From Anaeramoeba flamelloides (taxonomy: Eukaryota; Metamonada; Anaeramoebidae), in NCBI GenBank assembly GCA_027625915.1, contig JANTQA010000023.1, positions 14,446,001-14,510,000 on the forward strand: a stretch of DNA of 64,000 bases, read 5' to 3'. The notes below the pieces were generated by a model that worked only from the letters and a program-made list of their open reading frames with translations, ran no database searches and was not told the DNA's origin. Positions 11,331 through 25,649 of the stretch are shown in pieces. Made by a program: the position numbers and the translations under genes. Each line of letters begins with the position of its first letter. Position 1 is the first letter of the stretch.

Positions 11331-13847
11331 ATCAATTATTAATCACAGTTTGGGGAATCTTATTTATGCTGATAATATTTTCTATCGGGTTTTTACTCCT
11401 CCTGTTTCAGGACATGGATAATTTTTAATTTGGTCATACAAATGATCGAAATATTGTTTTTTATATTAATATATTTTAATTGTTTTTCATTCTATATTTT
11501 TTACTTTGATATAAATTTTCTATAATTACTTCTTTCTCTCAATAAATGATAAAAGGCAACACCCATTTTAATTTTCAACTTTGCATTTATTAGTATATCA
11601 AAAAAAAGGAAAATGGGTGAAGATAAAAAAAATGTCCCATCTATTTTTCAAATACCTATGTTTGCATAAATATCTTTCGAAATCAGTGCTAATGCTACCC
11701 TTGAATCATTTTCTGTGCCCTGTAAATCATATTAAATTTGCATACCAAGTTAATAAGTTCAGATAGCAGTTTTCTAAAATAATAATAATAATAAAAATGG
11801 CTTGTTATGGGTATATAATATCTCAGAAAAATCTTTTATTTAATAGGCTTTAAAGTGTTTTTGGGTGCTAAAGGGGAAATGTTGATAATTTGGAATTTTT
11901 ATTAAAATTAGATCTAAAATTAACCAATTTTTTGACGTGGGTTAAGAAAGTTTTCTGAAATGTTTCTTTAAAATTTGATTCAATATTTAAAATTATAACG
12001 AACTAAATTTTTTAATAATTTTTTATTTAGATAATTATGTTTAAAGTAAAATTAACAGAGATATCACAGACACTCATTTTTTTTTTTTTTTTCAGTTTCT
12101 TTTTGATGCAAATTTCAATTGGTTTGTTTTAAAGTTGGGTAAAATAGGTGATAGGTAGACATTTATGTTTTTATACGATCACCTTTTTTAAGGGATATAT
12201 GACCAATTATTTTTTTTAATAAAAAAATTATAATTTTTACAAAGTGATAAAAACGTATATAAAAGTAAAATAAAAGATTAATTCTTAGAGATAAAGAGAT
12301 ATAACTTAATTATCAACACATATCAATAAAGAAAAAAAAACTTTGATCATTTTTTTCTTCAATTATTATATACATTAATCGATTTTATTTTTTGTGGAGT
12401 AAAATTCTTATTTTTTCTTTATGAAAAAATAAATAAATAACATTTTTAAAACTTATATTATTGGTTTTTTTTTTTTTTCATTATATTCAAGATAGAATTT
12501 TTCAAGTCAATAATCCGATAAAAATAATAATTGGTATTTAACAATGTTGAATAACTGTGAAATGGGAAATTATCCTTTTTAAGTCTGTAAATTACTGTGA
12601 ATGTGTGTTTATATAAACTTTGTTTCGTTCAAAGTTGCCCAACATTTTTTTTAAATATCAATTATTTTATATAATTGGTTTTTGAAGGATATACAAGAAA
12701 ATAATTAGAATAATATACATTAAAACAATGATTGACATCCCCTGTAATAAAACGAAAAAAACCAATATATTTTCTTGAAAATTAAAAAAGCAAAATTCTT
12801 AGGGACATTATGAAAAAAATAAAATGATCGTTTTGATATTTGGTTGTAGAAAAAATAAAATCCCAATAGAAATAAATATAATTTCTCAACAAACATTTTT
12901 ACTTTTTCAGTGGCATTAGAATAAAACATTTTTACCAAGAGACTATGGATTTTGTAATAAAAAAAAAATTGCCAATGAATGAGGTCATAAAAAAAAATCA
13001 AAAAAAAAAAAAATAACGTAAAATTAGAAAAAATGGGGAAAATGATTTCAATTTTGAAATTTATATCTAAAATTTTTTTTCTTCTACTCTCCCTTCAAGC
13101 CCTGTTAATACGTGTAATTCACTCTACAACTTGGACCTTTTCACTGGAAAGGGTTTTATCTAACAAATAAAAGTGAGATGTGAACGTGAATTATTTTAAA
13201 AACTCAAGAGTGTGTATTCTAGTGTGTTGGGTGTGTTTGTGTATCGGGTTTCGTTGATTTCTTTGTGGGGATAAGTGGTTTAGAGAATTTGTGAATAAAA
13301 TATAAATTAGTTACCACTTTATCTTTTCTTATTTTTTTTTTCCAAAATACTTATATTTCTTTAATTTGTAAAAAAAATTTTTTTTTCAAGTACTAAAATC
13401 GATTCGATCTAATTTAATACAATTTATTCCATGTTTTTTATAACACTGTATATTTGACAAAATAATGATTTTGTCATATTCATTAAGGAAAATCTAAAAA
13501 AGTTCATGGGGGGGGGGGATATATTGCTCAAAACATAGATGAAATTTACTTTTTATCTCTTGGGATCAAGAAGAAGGGTTTAGTTTTCTACAATTTTTTA
13601 GACACGCAACCTTCATGATGGACTTTTTTGAACTATTCTATGACTTAAAAAAACTTATTTGGAATTTTAATATAAATGAAAAAAAAAAAATCATCGAAAT
13701 CTCAAACAGATCTAGACTTCAAAACCTGCCTATTCATGTTTGAAATGGTAATTTGAAAAGATTTAAAATGAGAAAAGAATGTTGTTATGGTGTTTTTTTC
13801 ACAAAATAACTGAGTTTTTCTTTTTTAATTGTTCGATAATCTATTTA

Positions 13848-14334
13848 ACTTCTTGAAAATAATACCTGAAAAGATTTTTGATAATGGGTATTGGGTTAAT
13901 TGTTGAGTAATTGTTTATATTTAAAATCTAATCCTATTTCTAACTAACCAAATTTTATTTATTAACTTTGTAATAAATCTACCTGAAGTTCATTAAAGTG
14001 GGATATATAAACAGAATACTCATTTAATTGTTTGATAGCCAAAGTAGATCTACTTATTTAGAAACAGAATTGAGTTTTATAGAAGTTTGCTATGAATATC
14101 GAAAATGATAATATTTGTTCTGGTTTTTTTGATTGATTGAATGGTGTTTTGAACAAGTGTAATTTTAATTAATAATCATTCTAATAAGCGGGTGAGTTAT
14201 AATTTTAAAAGTTTGATTCTTAAATAATAAAAAATGATTTTTTATATTAGAAATAATTCAACAATTTTCCTAATATTAACTATTAAAAATCTTGATAGGG
14301 GTTATTTTCAGATACAGTATTTTTTTCAACGCTA
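13848..14334 (-). mobile_element. 487 bp TIR element (MITE), copy 1
   Basis: Matches the 488 bp element at 61098-61585 over its whole length, in the opposite orientation. Shared blocks include TGTTTTGAACAAGTGT, TTGATTGATTGAATGGTGTT, TTGTTTGATAGCC, ATAAATCTACCT and, at the right end, AAAATCTTGATAG then GTATTTTTTTC. TA dinucleotides adjoin both ends (13846-13847 and 14335-14336). The terminal repeats of this copy are decayed compared with the other one. It has no coding capacity. Confidence 0.7.
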
Positions 14335-15115
14335 TATTCTAAATGATGATTGTATATTTATCAGTATTATGAATCAAAATCAAATTAATTTTTTTTAATT
14401 ACAAAAATTAATTTATCGTTAAGAAAACTCAACCTATATTTCAGAAACTAATATCTTTTTACAATTAGTCATAATCCAATTCGTTTCATAACATCACTCT
14501 ACTCAAAATATTACATTTGAACTCAAAAAAATATTAACCATAAGGAGATCTTACTAGTGAAAAAAAAAAAGAAAAACAGTTGTGACAAATTACATTTAGA
14601 TTTATCAATAAAAAAACTTGTGCTGCAAAAATTTGTTCATCTTATTACTTGTATTTTCTATTTTCAAAAGTTATAGTGATCCAAATAATCTTTCTTTGAA
14701 GAGAATTTGATGAATGAAGAACAAACTGTAAAAACTTTTACATGTTTTCCATCAAGCCAAAAAAGATATATTTTTTTCAAAATTATCATTTTTAACGTCC
14801 ATTAATTTAACCTTTTTCTCTCTGGTTATTTAAATGTAGTAATGGTGTGATATCAAATCTTTAATACCTTCACGAAAAAAAAAAAATTACAATATTTGTA
14901 CTAAAAGTTTTAAGTAAAATAATTTTTTGTATAAATTTGATAAATATTCTTTTCAAATTATAAATTTAACTGGTAAAAAACATACTAATAACTATAAATA
15001 AACTGCACGGTAAAATAAACGTCTCTTTGCAAAAAATTTGATCTAATCCAAAATAATTTATTAACGATTTTTGAATTATTTTTTTTCCATTTTAATTTCG
15101 CAATCAGAAATATTC

Positions 15116-16389
15116 ATGAGTTACCCAAAGAATCAGAATTCAGACACTGTCTCTATCCACCAAAAAAAGAACAAAAAAAAAGAAACTCCAAGACACCGAC
15201 GCAAAAAAACCAAACAGTCAACAATTGAGGTTTTAACAAGAAAAATCCATCAACAGAAAGAGGAAATTAATAAATATGTTGAGCGTGTCAGAGGCTTTGA
15301 AAGTTTGCATGAAAAATTAAAAAAGCTTCATAAAAAAGAAACAGAAGAATTGAAAAGTAAGTTGATATTTGAAAATTATTTGCAATTCTTTATTATTGCT
15401 AGTTTTGTATTCTTTTTTTCGATCGGTGTTTAAACCATAAAAACTGATCAAAGTCAAAACTATTTGAAGCCATATTTATAAGAAACTATCAAAACTTGAA
15501 AAAGAGAGAATGGAAATAAAATTCAATACGTTGTAACCATTTTCTTGATCTAAATTCAAGGTTGTTTGTAAAAAAGCTTAAAATAATTTGATTACAATTT
15601 TTCCCAAAATAACCGTTAATTCATTTTTTTTCATTTTTTTACCTCTTATTTTTTTTTTTATAATTCTCAAAACTCTCAAAAGATCATGTTGAAAGAAGAG
15701 TCAATGCTTTAGAACACTCAAACGAAATTCGAAATCAAATTGTGTTTGATAAGAGGAAATTACAAATTGAAAACAAAAATTTACAAAAAGAAATAAACGA
15801 ATTAAGATCAGAGAAACTCGAGCTCGAGCTTACGAACACACGACTAGAAAACCAAATTAAAAAATTAAAAAGGAGTGCAAGGAAATTATCACAAGGAAAG
15901 CCAACAAAACTAATTTTTGAAGATGAAACGATCCAATTTATTGGATCAAGAAAAAGAAACCTCGTTACAAGAAAAAATAAAATTAAAAAGAAATCACAGA
16001 GATATGATCAAACAAAAACCATCTCAATAATTTCTCCACCCATGTCCAAACTTCAAAACAGTGAATTCAAAAAAAGGTTGAAAAATCCATTAAGGGACAA
16101 AAACAGAAGAAATAAGCCAGTGAAAAAAATCAAAGTCTGTCAAAAAAAAAGAAGAATCTCGAATGAATTACCTACCCCTTTGGAAATGTCTAAAGACAAG
16201 CTGTTAGCGAGGAGACAGACTATCAATTTTTCAAAAATTGCAAAAAAAAACACAAAGAAAAACACAAATAAAAATGCAAATAAAAACCATTGGTTTAAAA
16301 GATTCAAAAACAAAAAGAAAACAAACAAAACTTTGAGATTTGAACAAAAAAACCAAGAAAATATTTTACCAAATAAGGATTTTATCTAA
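15116..16389 (+). CDS. Lys-rich coiled-coil protein, 315 aa, two exons
   Basis: Exons 15116-15356 and 15683-16389 join in phase (AAA A | AT CAT) with a GTAAGT...AAAAG intron of 326 bp; the joined frame runs without interruption to TAA at 16387. The ATG at 15116 is preferred over an upstream one because a polar Ser/Asn/Lys start follows it, whereas the upstream stretch is hydrophobic T-rich flank. After a very basic leader (residues 15-40) comes a long coiled coil from about residue 45 to 150 with clear heptads (KLQIENKNLQKEINELRSEK). The rest is basic and Ser/Lys/Asn-rich with no globular domain. The layout of an N-terminal coiled coil and a long basic tail is seen in chromatin and kinetochore proteins such as shugoshin, but no signature of that family is visible. 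A nuclear or cytoskeletal structural role is only an inference. Confidence 0.75.
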
Positions 16390-19300
16390 TTTTCAAGGTT
16401 TGAAATAAAAAGCAGTGGTATCTTTTAGCATTTCCATTTTACTAGAAACGAGTTTATTACAGCTCAGATATGATATAAAAGAAAACGTTCCAAATTTATC
16501 AACATTTGTATTTTTCAATTTCTCTATCAATGAAACATATGTCTAACAAACATGTGAATAAAAAATTTGTTATTATGAATATATTGAATCATACCCAATT
16601 TTATAAATTTTCAACTTGACCATCTGAAAAAGTTGAATACAAACATACGAAAACGAATTTGGATCATTTTAGTTTTATGTCATATATGTGCTTAAAAAAT
16701 AATTCTCTGTTTTTCTTTCCTTCCTTCACTTTCTTATCTTTTTTCTATTTTTTTTTTTTTTTTTTTGATAATCACACAATTATCAAAAATCACAATTATT
16801 GGAAAATCTTAAAAAATAATTACTCAATTTGATATTAATATTGTTTTTAGATTGCACTATAAAATGTATTATTATCATACCTGGGAAGATTCCCCAATAA
16901 TAATTATATTTAAACACCCATTTAAAATATTTGCTGTTTTGTTATTAAAAAAGGGGAGATTAATTTAATAAATCCCCTTTAAAAAGTAAATAGACAATTG
17001 GTGTTTCACCTTAAAATTAAAAATAATACAAGATTCACCCCCTTTTTTTAAATTTGATAATTCTTTTCGAATTTTTATTTAAAACTTAATGGCAGTATAT
17101 TTATGATATATTTTAATTTTATATTTTCCTTTTTACCGATATTCGAAAGTGCTATGAAACTAAACCATTTCTCCCAAACTACGGGAACTAAATCCCATTC
17201 CAAAAATTTAGACACACCCAAAATTAAAAATTGGCTAAAAAAAAAACACAATTTATTATATTTTTCCAAGCGTAATCTAAAACACATTTAAGTAAACCGA
17301 TCTTTAATGATTTTATAAGTAATCATGTTTATCCAAATAAAAGAAAAAAATATAAAATGAAAAAATCAAAATCTTTCTATCAAAAATAATTAAAAAAGCT
17401 AAACTAAAAATTGTATTGGATTTTTTGTTGAAAAATTCAACTAATCTCTTAACGAGAGAAATTGGAAGCGACTAAATTCGAGACATCTAATTCAAAGAGT
17501 ATCTAAACAGATACATTCATCAGAAGTATTGGGATCTTTATTTAGCAATCGAAAAAAAATTGTATTGATAAATAGTTGAAATTTCACCAACTATTGTTGA
17601 TAGATCAAATGACAAAATACCAAAGATAAATTCTATGAATTTTCCAATTAAAAAAAATTAAGACTAACCTTCTGTCAACAACAGTAAAAAAAATTCCAGT
17701 TATAATGAAAAATATTACCCAACCTTGAAAAAGTAAATGAAAACAAAACAAAAAAAAGACAAAAAATAAAATAGTTTGTAAAACGAAAATAATTTCCAAA
17801 TTGAAGGTAAAGTGAAGTATTGTTATTCTTTCAACCTTTGAAACCATGTCCAAATTTTGGAAATTAGTTTATTACCAGAGTTCACATTTTGATTCTTTTT
17901 TGAAAAAACAACAGATTATTCGTTTTCTGATTTCATGGAATCAAACGATTCTTCATTATTTCAATGATTAACCTCAAGATATTTCTTCTTTCAATCCATT
18001 TTTTCCCAAAATCTCATCATTCTCAAAATTTAATAATTTAATAATATTTTTTTTTGATTAAATTATTAAAAAGAATTTAATATTTTCTCAAAAAACAATA
18101 AATATTTGAGGTTTTTCTTCCTAAAATTTTACTTTTAATCATCTTTTCATCAACCCTGATGTTTTTATGTTTATTCGTGATAAGTAAATTGTTTTCCTTT
18201 GGAATAACTATAAGAAAACTTTTCTATTTTAATAGCGTTTTGGTATCTAATAAAAAATTCGTTTTTTTATTACATGTATTCAAAATAAAATAAATTTTTG
18301 ATATTTTTGAAAAAATATTCTTAGAAGGAACTTTAAAAAATCGCAAATGTCAAATAAAAACTGATTCTTTTTGAATCATTTTAATTTTATGAATATAAAA
18401 TTTAAATTTTGTGTTTCGAAAAAATATATTTAAATTATTGTTGCCCCATAACTTACATCATTTTTCACTAATTATCAAAATTAAAAATTATCATTTTAGA
18501 CATTGTATTTTTTAATTACTTTTTCAAATCTAAAAATTGAAAACCCAAAATAATAATATTCTGGCCATATATTAATTCATTGTAGAATCTCAATATTTAA
18601 GAATTTTTTTAATTTTAGAATTTCAAGATTTTCTGATTAATAATCAATAAAACTTTCCAAAGAATAACAATTATTATTTCCTTTTCATAAATCTAGTTTT
18701 GTTGTCAATATATTTCAAATATTTGTGGAAATAATTTATCAAAATAATCAGAGTTTCTTATTTATTAATTTTCAAAAAAATTAGTTTTTTTGAAACTAAA
18801 CTTCATTTAGCAATAAATTTAAGAAAGATATTTTTCAACATATAATTCTACATATTAATAATTCAGCCTTTTAAATTTGTCTCAAAATGAATATTTTTTT
18901 CTAAAATTGTTTGAGTTTTTTACTAATCCAAGGATTGATTTCAATTAATGAGATAAATTGTTGGTACAAATTTTACTAATCGAATTTCTTGAAAGATTTG
19001 AATCATTTAGCACTAAAATGATTTAAACCCAATAACAAAAAACTATGATCCTAGGCTTCTCCTTGGTAAACCCTAATTCCTTAAGACTATTAAAATACCA
19101 AACAATGGAAAATGTAATTCAATCTGTAAAAAAAAAAAATTTTTTTTGTTTTTAAACAAAAAGAAAATCAACAAAATTTTCATTATCGCAACTGAAAAAA
19201 AAACAAAAATTTTTGTTCAAATAATAAATATTCGTAAAAAATAGGATAAAGAATTCTTTATTGTTACTTGATCAAAAAGATATATGAAATTTAAAAAAAA

Positions 19301-19515
19301 AAGTTAGCTGTAATTAATAAGATCAAATCAAATCAAAAAAATAAATGAATAAATAAAAAAAAAAAAAAAAAAAGCAAGAAAAAGTGTTTCAAATGAATCA
19401 AGCAGATCAATGAATAAACAAAAAACCCAAAGTAGTAAAGTTAAATTCTGGATGGATGTAAGGAAAAGAAAAACCAATTTTTATTAAGAAAATTAATGAA
19501 AAAAACCAACAAAAA
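16390..19515. other. Non-coding interval
   Basis: About 3.1 kb between convergent genes, so it contains two 3' flanks. The only structure I recognise is the inverted R1 copy at about 17160-17780. The remainder is AT-rich sequence with homopolymer runs. Confidence 0.55.
17160..17780 (-). repeat. Dispersed repeat R1, copy 3 (inverted)
   Basis: On the minus strand it carries the R1 blocks in order: TTGATCTATCAA-type sequence near 17600, ACCTTCTGTCAACAACAG-like sequence near 17670, and ACACACCCAAAATTAAAAA near 17212. It matches copy 2 most closely around the GGGTGTGT block. The frames open on both strands at 17075-17291 lie within this repeat. Confidence 0.6.
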
Positions 19516-22500
19516 TTATTTTTTAAATTCTCTAATAATTGCTTTCAATGCGATCCCCCATTTTTTTGTTTCCGAGCTATAGCCTCTACATATTTGGTTA
19601 ACTTTATTCAGGGCATCGTTAAATTTGCCTAATTTAATAATGTCTATTAATTGTAATAATTCTTTAATTAATTCCTGTGAAAGTTTATCCTCTTCTAATG
19701 ATTGATATAATTCGACAATTTTTTTCAAATATTCGTCAGTTTTTCTTTTGAGCATTGGGTTTTGTAATGATCTATTATATAGTTCATCGATCAATTGGTT
19801 AAAAATATGAACGATAACAGCTTTATCTCTGGATACTAACTTGAGATATGCTTCTTTCTTTTGGGGCGACTTTTTTTTGATTACCTTTTTTTTATTGGTT
19901 TGGGGGCTGAGCATTTCTTGCTTCGAAGTGGTGTTAACAGTTCCAATTGTTTTGGCGCGAATTGGTTGGTTGGGTACGTTTCTTGATGTCGACATGGGTG
20001 TTGTTTGTGGTTTCATCATTGAATATTCATTTTGCATCATGTTCTGGGTGTTGCGCTTTGGTCTAAAGACATTAATTGGCTGCTTGTTAGTTTGCTGAAT
20101 ATTTCTATTTTGGCCCGACATTGGATTATATGGCGTTATTGGGATTGTTGAGCCTTGGGGTTTAATTGGTATTTGATTGGGGTTATAAGGCAAGCTTGAT
20201 TGGTTGGGGAAAGTTTTTGGTGGTTTCGTTTGCATTGGCTGTTTAATTTTAATTTGCTTTGGTGGCGCGTTTTGATAAGGATTAGTAGTGTTCATTGGTC
20301 TATTTTGTGTTTTGCTAATGGGGATATTTGAGCGTATCGTTTTTGGTTGGAATATTTGTGGCTTATTAATATTGGTGTTACTATTGGTATTGGTATTATT
20401 CAGAGGATTCAATATATTTATCTGTTGGTTAAAATTAAGCTTCTTTGGTGGTCCCTGTTCCAAAATATTATTTCTATTGTTTGATGATGATAATGGTTGT
20501 GTTGTTGTTGTTGTTGTTCTTGGGTTAAATCTGTTATTGGGAACATTTGAGCTAAATGGAATATTTGGATTCAAAATTTGAATATTGGAGTTTTTTGGTA
20601 CATAATTTTTTTTCATTGACGTTGATTTTGTGGTGTCTATGAACTTATGGTCTTGGCTTGTAATAGGTATCGTGTTTTGGCTCATAATTTGATTTCGGTT
20701 TAATCTGCTAACTGGAGGGCTAGAATCACTCAGAGATTGATTCATGATATCATAACTTTGTCTATTGGTACTAAAGCTTTTTGGGCTAAATTGGTTGACT
20801 CTTTGCTTTTGAACTTTTTTTTCTTTTTTTCGAATTTTAAGGTCCAAATTTAATTCATTTGGAAGGTTGGATTTTTCTAGAGAACTTAGGGAATGAATTA
20901 ATCTTTCTTGTAATTGGATAACATTGTCCATAGTCTTTTCATTGCTTGTATTGCTCGATAGGTTGATCGAACTTAAATATTTTAATGCGAGGGCATTTTC
21001 GCCGATTGAACTTAAAAGAGAGATAAATTGGATCATTTTATCATAAATATAGGTGCTTAAGCCAGTGACTTTAATGCATTTGGAAAATACAAAATACTTT
21101 TCAATCAAGTCAATCAAATCGGTGTCGGTTTGTAATGGCTGTTGCCTGGACCAAATTTCAATTACCTTGCCGAGATTTTCTGAAGCAAGATAACAAACAA
21201 GTGATGAATTCAAATAATTTTCAGAGTTTTCAAGTCTGCTTGCTAAAAGATTAACTAGCTCTTTGAATTCCTTTCCAGAGGTGTAAATACAAAGCATTGC
21301 TAAGACGACCTTCCATTCAACTAATTCAATGGTTTCAACAACAAACTTCATTTTGTTTTTAATCGCTGCCTCCAATAATTTGGCAAATGGCTTGTTTCTT
21401 CTATGTTCAAAATAAATTTCTTGTGTTTTTTCCCATAATTTGTCTCCTCCTGCAGAGGCAATGAGTAATGCATCAGACATCCTTCCTGCATTAATACAAC
21501 AATCAACTGCTAAATCAAATCTTCCCATTAATAAGGCCGAAGTGATCATTTCGTCAACAGACTTTATTGTTTTAATTTTGTCCTTATTTTGATCGTCAAT
21601 ATTTGGGAATAATTGGAAGTTATTTAAAAATCTTTTTTCAATTCCAGTTTTTTCCTTTGGCTTTTCTTCAATTATTTCTTTTTCAATCTCTTTTTCAATC
21701 TCAATTTCCTTATTTTTTTCCTCTTGGAATGGTTCTTTCTCTTCTTGTTCAGATTGTTCAGATTGTGAATTATCATAATTAAATAATCCATCGTTATTTG
21801 AATATTCACCAAATAAATTACTTAAATCATTTTCTTTTTTTTTTTCAGTTTCTGTTTCTTTTTCTTTTTCTTTTTCTTCTTCTTCTTCTTTTTTTTCTTC
21901 ATCTTCTTTTTTTTCTTCATCTTCTTCCTTTTTTTCCTCTTTTTCCTTTTCGATTTCTTCCTCTTCTTCTTTTTTTTCTTCCTCTTCTTTTTCAATTTCT
22001 TTTTCAATTTCTTTTTCTTCTTCTTCTTCTTCTTTTTCTACATCAAAATCTGGTTCGTCTTCCCAAAATTTAGGATATGGTACTTGTAATTTTTGATCTT
22101 GAATAAATTTCTTAATTTCTTCTTCCAAATTTTCTTTATCAAAACCTAGATAATTTAATAAATTTTTTCTTTTTTTATCTTTTAAAAATAGTTTGGCTAT
22201 TGACCAAAATTCTTTATCAGCTTCCAAATTTCCATACTGTGATTTCTTAGTTTCTTCATTGTTTTCATTTTCTTTATTTTGTTCTTCTAACTCTTTTCCA
22301 CATTCTTCAAGTTTTTGATCACAAAATTCTTCAAATTTTTCGTTATTATTGGAGCTAAGAACTTTTTCAAGTTCTTCTGCTCTTTCAACAATTGACTGAT
22401 CACTAACCAATTTTGATAAAATCACGACAGATTTACCTTTTTGCTTTGTTACATAAGATACTTTACCTCCAAAGCCAAAAGAGACTCTACATGGTGGTTT

Positions 22501-24850
22501 TAACCATTTTGGTGAAAAAGTTGATGGTCTCTTTTTTTTTGAATTAGATGAGCTTCCATTAATTTCTCCATAAAATTCATCATCTTCCTCGCCTTGAGAA
22601 ATGTTATCAATAGAGTAAATTCGAATAGCCCCATCAAATGATGAACAAGACAATACTGAAGGGTTGTTATTTGACCACCTAGCATCAAAGCACCAATTAT
22701 TTGCGTCATTGATCTATTAATTTTGTGATAAAAATGATTAATATAGAAAAAGAGAAAAAAAAAAAAATAAAAATAAATTTAATTTTGGATAAATCATTTT
22801 AGGACAATTACTTTTTATTCATTTTTTTGAAGATTTGTAAAATAAAATTTTTAAACATTGTGATTCATAAAAATTTTTCCAACCATTCAGGAAAAAAAGT
22901 GAATCAGGGAAAATTTATTAATTTATAATTGAATTGTTTTGTAATCTGCTTTTAAAGTTATTAGTATTCACACATTTTTTTAAAAGTAACATTCTTTTTT
23001 CACATTATTTGTGTAAAAATTGTTTTTTTGTTATTTATGGTTTATAAATTCAATGATCCTTTTTTTTATACAGTCATTTTAAGAAAGTGAGGAATAAAAG
23101 TTTTCAAAGGTGTTGCTCAAATCGTTTGATCCCTTCTTTTATTTTTTGTTTGAGTGACTGATTTTAGAACTTTTAGATCTCAATTTTTTGATATTAACAA
23201 ATAATTTATTTAGAAAATTAATATCAATTTTTTTTTCTTTACTTAATTTGGTAATTATTGTAATTGTGAAAAAAAATAAATGTTTTTAATAATTTTTCAT
23301 AAAATTTTTTAATTTGAGTTAGCAAACGTTTTTATGAATACTTTTTAAAACTTTTTGGAAAAGTCTGATGGAAATCTTTTATAAACTATTTTTTACAGTT
23401 TTTGAAAAAGCTGTATTTAAATTTTTAAAAGCTTTTTTTTTCACTTTTTGAAAAAGGACTCTTCAATCAAAAGTTTATTTAAAGAGATATTTTCCCGTTT
23501 TAATTCCTATTTTCATTTCTTTTTCTGTGTTGACTTGTATGACAATAGAAAACATTTTTGAGAAAGGGTTTTTCTTCTTATATATATTTTGAGGAAATTT
23601 ATTGAAAATTTAAAAATTAAAAAATTTAAAAAAAAAACAAGAAAAGGTTAATTCCTTACTTCTGAAATCATCTCACCTGTATTAACATTCCAACAAATTG
23701 CTCGTTGATCTTTACCAGCTGTTAAAAAGAGGGATGTATCGAATGGGCACCAGGAAGCAGACAAAATACCACTTGTATGTCCTCGGAAGACTTTGACTGG
23801 AGAATTAAAACTTTTCATATCCCATAATTGGACAACAGGACAAGAATCGTCAATTGAGGTTGTAATTAATTGGGTAGGCTACAAAAAAGATTTAAAACAT
23901 AAAGAGTTATTAAATCGTTATTAATAGGATATGTATTTATTTTAAAGATTTTGAAAGAAAAGATTTGAATCAGAAATACTTACTACTCTAGGATTGAAAA
24001 TAATAGCCGAGTTTCTGTGAGGCTTTGTTTGATCTTTGAATTCAATAACTTCTTTTTTTTTACGGAGATCCCAAACCGAACTTGTTCCATTCGAAGAGGT
24101 CGATGCTAAAATATAAGGAAGTTGCTTTTTTGGGTTCCAGCATAATGAAACAACATCAGAAATACCACCTCTTTGTTTACCATCTAAAGAATAGGAAGAT
24201 GGTTTTGTTGGTGAATTTAAATCCCAAATTAAAATCTAAAATTTCATTAAAAAAAAATCGCAAAAGAAAATAAAAGAAAACAAAAAAAGAAAAAAAAAAA
24301 AAAAAAAAAAAATTCTTGTAAATAAATTTGCTTTTTTTAGAAATAAAAATAGAAAATAAAAAAGTTTCAATCTTACTTCAGAGTTGGTAGAACCAGAAGC
24401 TAAATACCTGTTGTCATTTTCGTTAAAGTGTAAAGTGTTAATTGGTCCTTTATGCTTTTCGACCTTAATAACCTCTGTTTTTTCTTCTTGTTCCTTTAAG
24501 ACCATGTGTAGCGGGTCGATCAATTCAATGGATCCAGAGTCTGAGGCAGCAGCAATCAAACCAAGAGGAAAAGTTTCGCTGACCTGTGATGTTTTCCCCC
24601 AAATGAAACAATTAATTTTGTCGTCCGATTGGAGCGATCCGATCGGTTTATTTAAGTTGGGCGTATTTTCTCCGAAAGGAACAGAAAAAAGTTCTAATTT
24701 TGTTTTTGAAGAGAAATCCTCTCCAATAGTACCTGATGCTGTACCAACAACTAAAAGATCGGCCGATTTTGGTAATTCTGCAGAGACTTCTTGGATTGGT
24801 AATTTCGATGGGCACCAAGAAACGTTAGCAGTTCTTTTTATATTAAACAT
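19516..24850 (-). CDS. SEC31: Sec31 homologue, COPII outer coat (1380 aa, four exons)
   Basis: Exons on the minus strand are 24850-24377, 24235-23984, 23878-23660 and 22713-19516. The introns (141, 105 and 946 bp) start GTAAGA, GTAAGT and GTAAGG, end AG, and are all phase 0. Sec31 pairs with Sec13 to build the cage around vesicles leaving the ER. Residues 1-355 form a WD40 propeller (LIWDLNSPT, SVWDLRKKKE, VQLWDMKSFN, GAIRIYSI). A Glu/Lys low-complexity spacer covers about 535-625. An alpha-solenoid follows at about 700-930 with the typical LLMGRFDLAVDCCINAGR and DALLIASAGG helices. A Pro/Gln/Asn/Thr-rich linker covers about 960-1260; in this family it binds Sec23 and Sar1. The last 100 residues form the Sec31 C-terminal helical domain (VNQICRGYSSETKKWG). 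The length is close to the family's usual 1200-1300. The Met at 24850 begins MFNIKRTANVSWCP, as typical for the propeller start. Confidence 0.95.
22714..23659 (-). other. Sec31 intron 3, unusually long (946 bp)
   Basis: The other two introns of this gene are 105 and 141 bp. This one begins GTAAGG at 23659 and ends TAATAG before 22713. It is T/A-rich with runs of TTTTTGAAAAAG-type sequence near 23280-23480, but I see no terminal inverted repeat and no match to the repeats named elsewhere. Confidence 0.8.
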
Positions 24851-25649
24851 TTTATCTTTTCGAAAATAATTGAGAAAGAAAAAAAAATAAAAAATTTTAA
24901 AAGCAAAATCTAAATGAATGTGTTCAAAATAGACTTGAGAGTGAGAAAAGAAGGAAGAAACTTTGGTTTGTGTTATGTTGTGTCAAGATGATTGAAGAAT
25001 TTCTGAAAAAAGTCGTGTTATTTTTAAAAAAATTTTTGTGCTGGTTATTTCTCAATTATTTGAAACAAAAAACAAGGAATCCCTTTGTAAACTTTTAAAC
25101 CTTTTTGATTTGATGAAACCCGAAAATAAAATTTCTATGAAAGAAGAATTTGTCAAAATCGATTTCAATTCTAATAGTATTCTTGTTGGCGTTTTAAAGA
25201 TGTTTAACCTTTTTGAGTTCTTTTATTTTTTCTAATTCCTTTGCATTTGTAAAAATTTCTTTTTAGAGTAAAGGTTTCATACAACTTTTTCTTTTATGAA
25301 AAAATCCAAGATTTGAGATTAAATTACCAATAACAAAAACGTTTCAAATCATTAAACCCGCAATAACTGATCCGAACCATTTATTTAAACGATTTATTTA
25401 ACTTTGACTATCAAATGTGGAAATTTTTTGTATCATCTTCTTGTTTTTTTATCAAGTTTTCATTTTTCATTAACAATAGAAGTGAACAAATGAAAAGAGA
25501 ACAAAGCCCCATTAAGCACTAAAACAAGAAAATTTTGTGACCGATATAAGCTAAATATAGTTAAATTGAAGTCTGTCAACAAAATGTGTTGAAAAATTTA
25601 GACTTTACAATTTTTTCTACTGTTGCACAAATAAACTCAGGATGAAAAG

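Larger units (their letters stand above)
11162..15115. other. Non-coding interval
   Basis: Nearly 4 kb between the RCC1/BTB gene and the coiled-coil gene. It holds a short copy of foldback repeat P near 11260-11330, an 11-base G run at 13508-13518, and the 487 bp inverted-repeat element at 13848-14334. The small open frames (for example 11581-11766) have no codon bias or neighbouring splice sites and I do not call them. Confidence 0.55.

Noticed and set aside
21798-22073. Leu/Phe-rich frame on the plus strand
   Set aside because: It is the antisense of the Glu/Lys low-complexity spacer of Sec31.
25038-25235. A 65-codon open frame rich in charged residues
   Set aside because: No homologue is recognisable, there is no splice partner or start context, and it ends in a Phe-rich run; chance or a gene remnant cannot be told apart.
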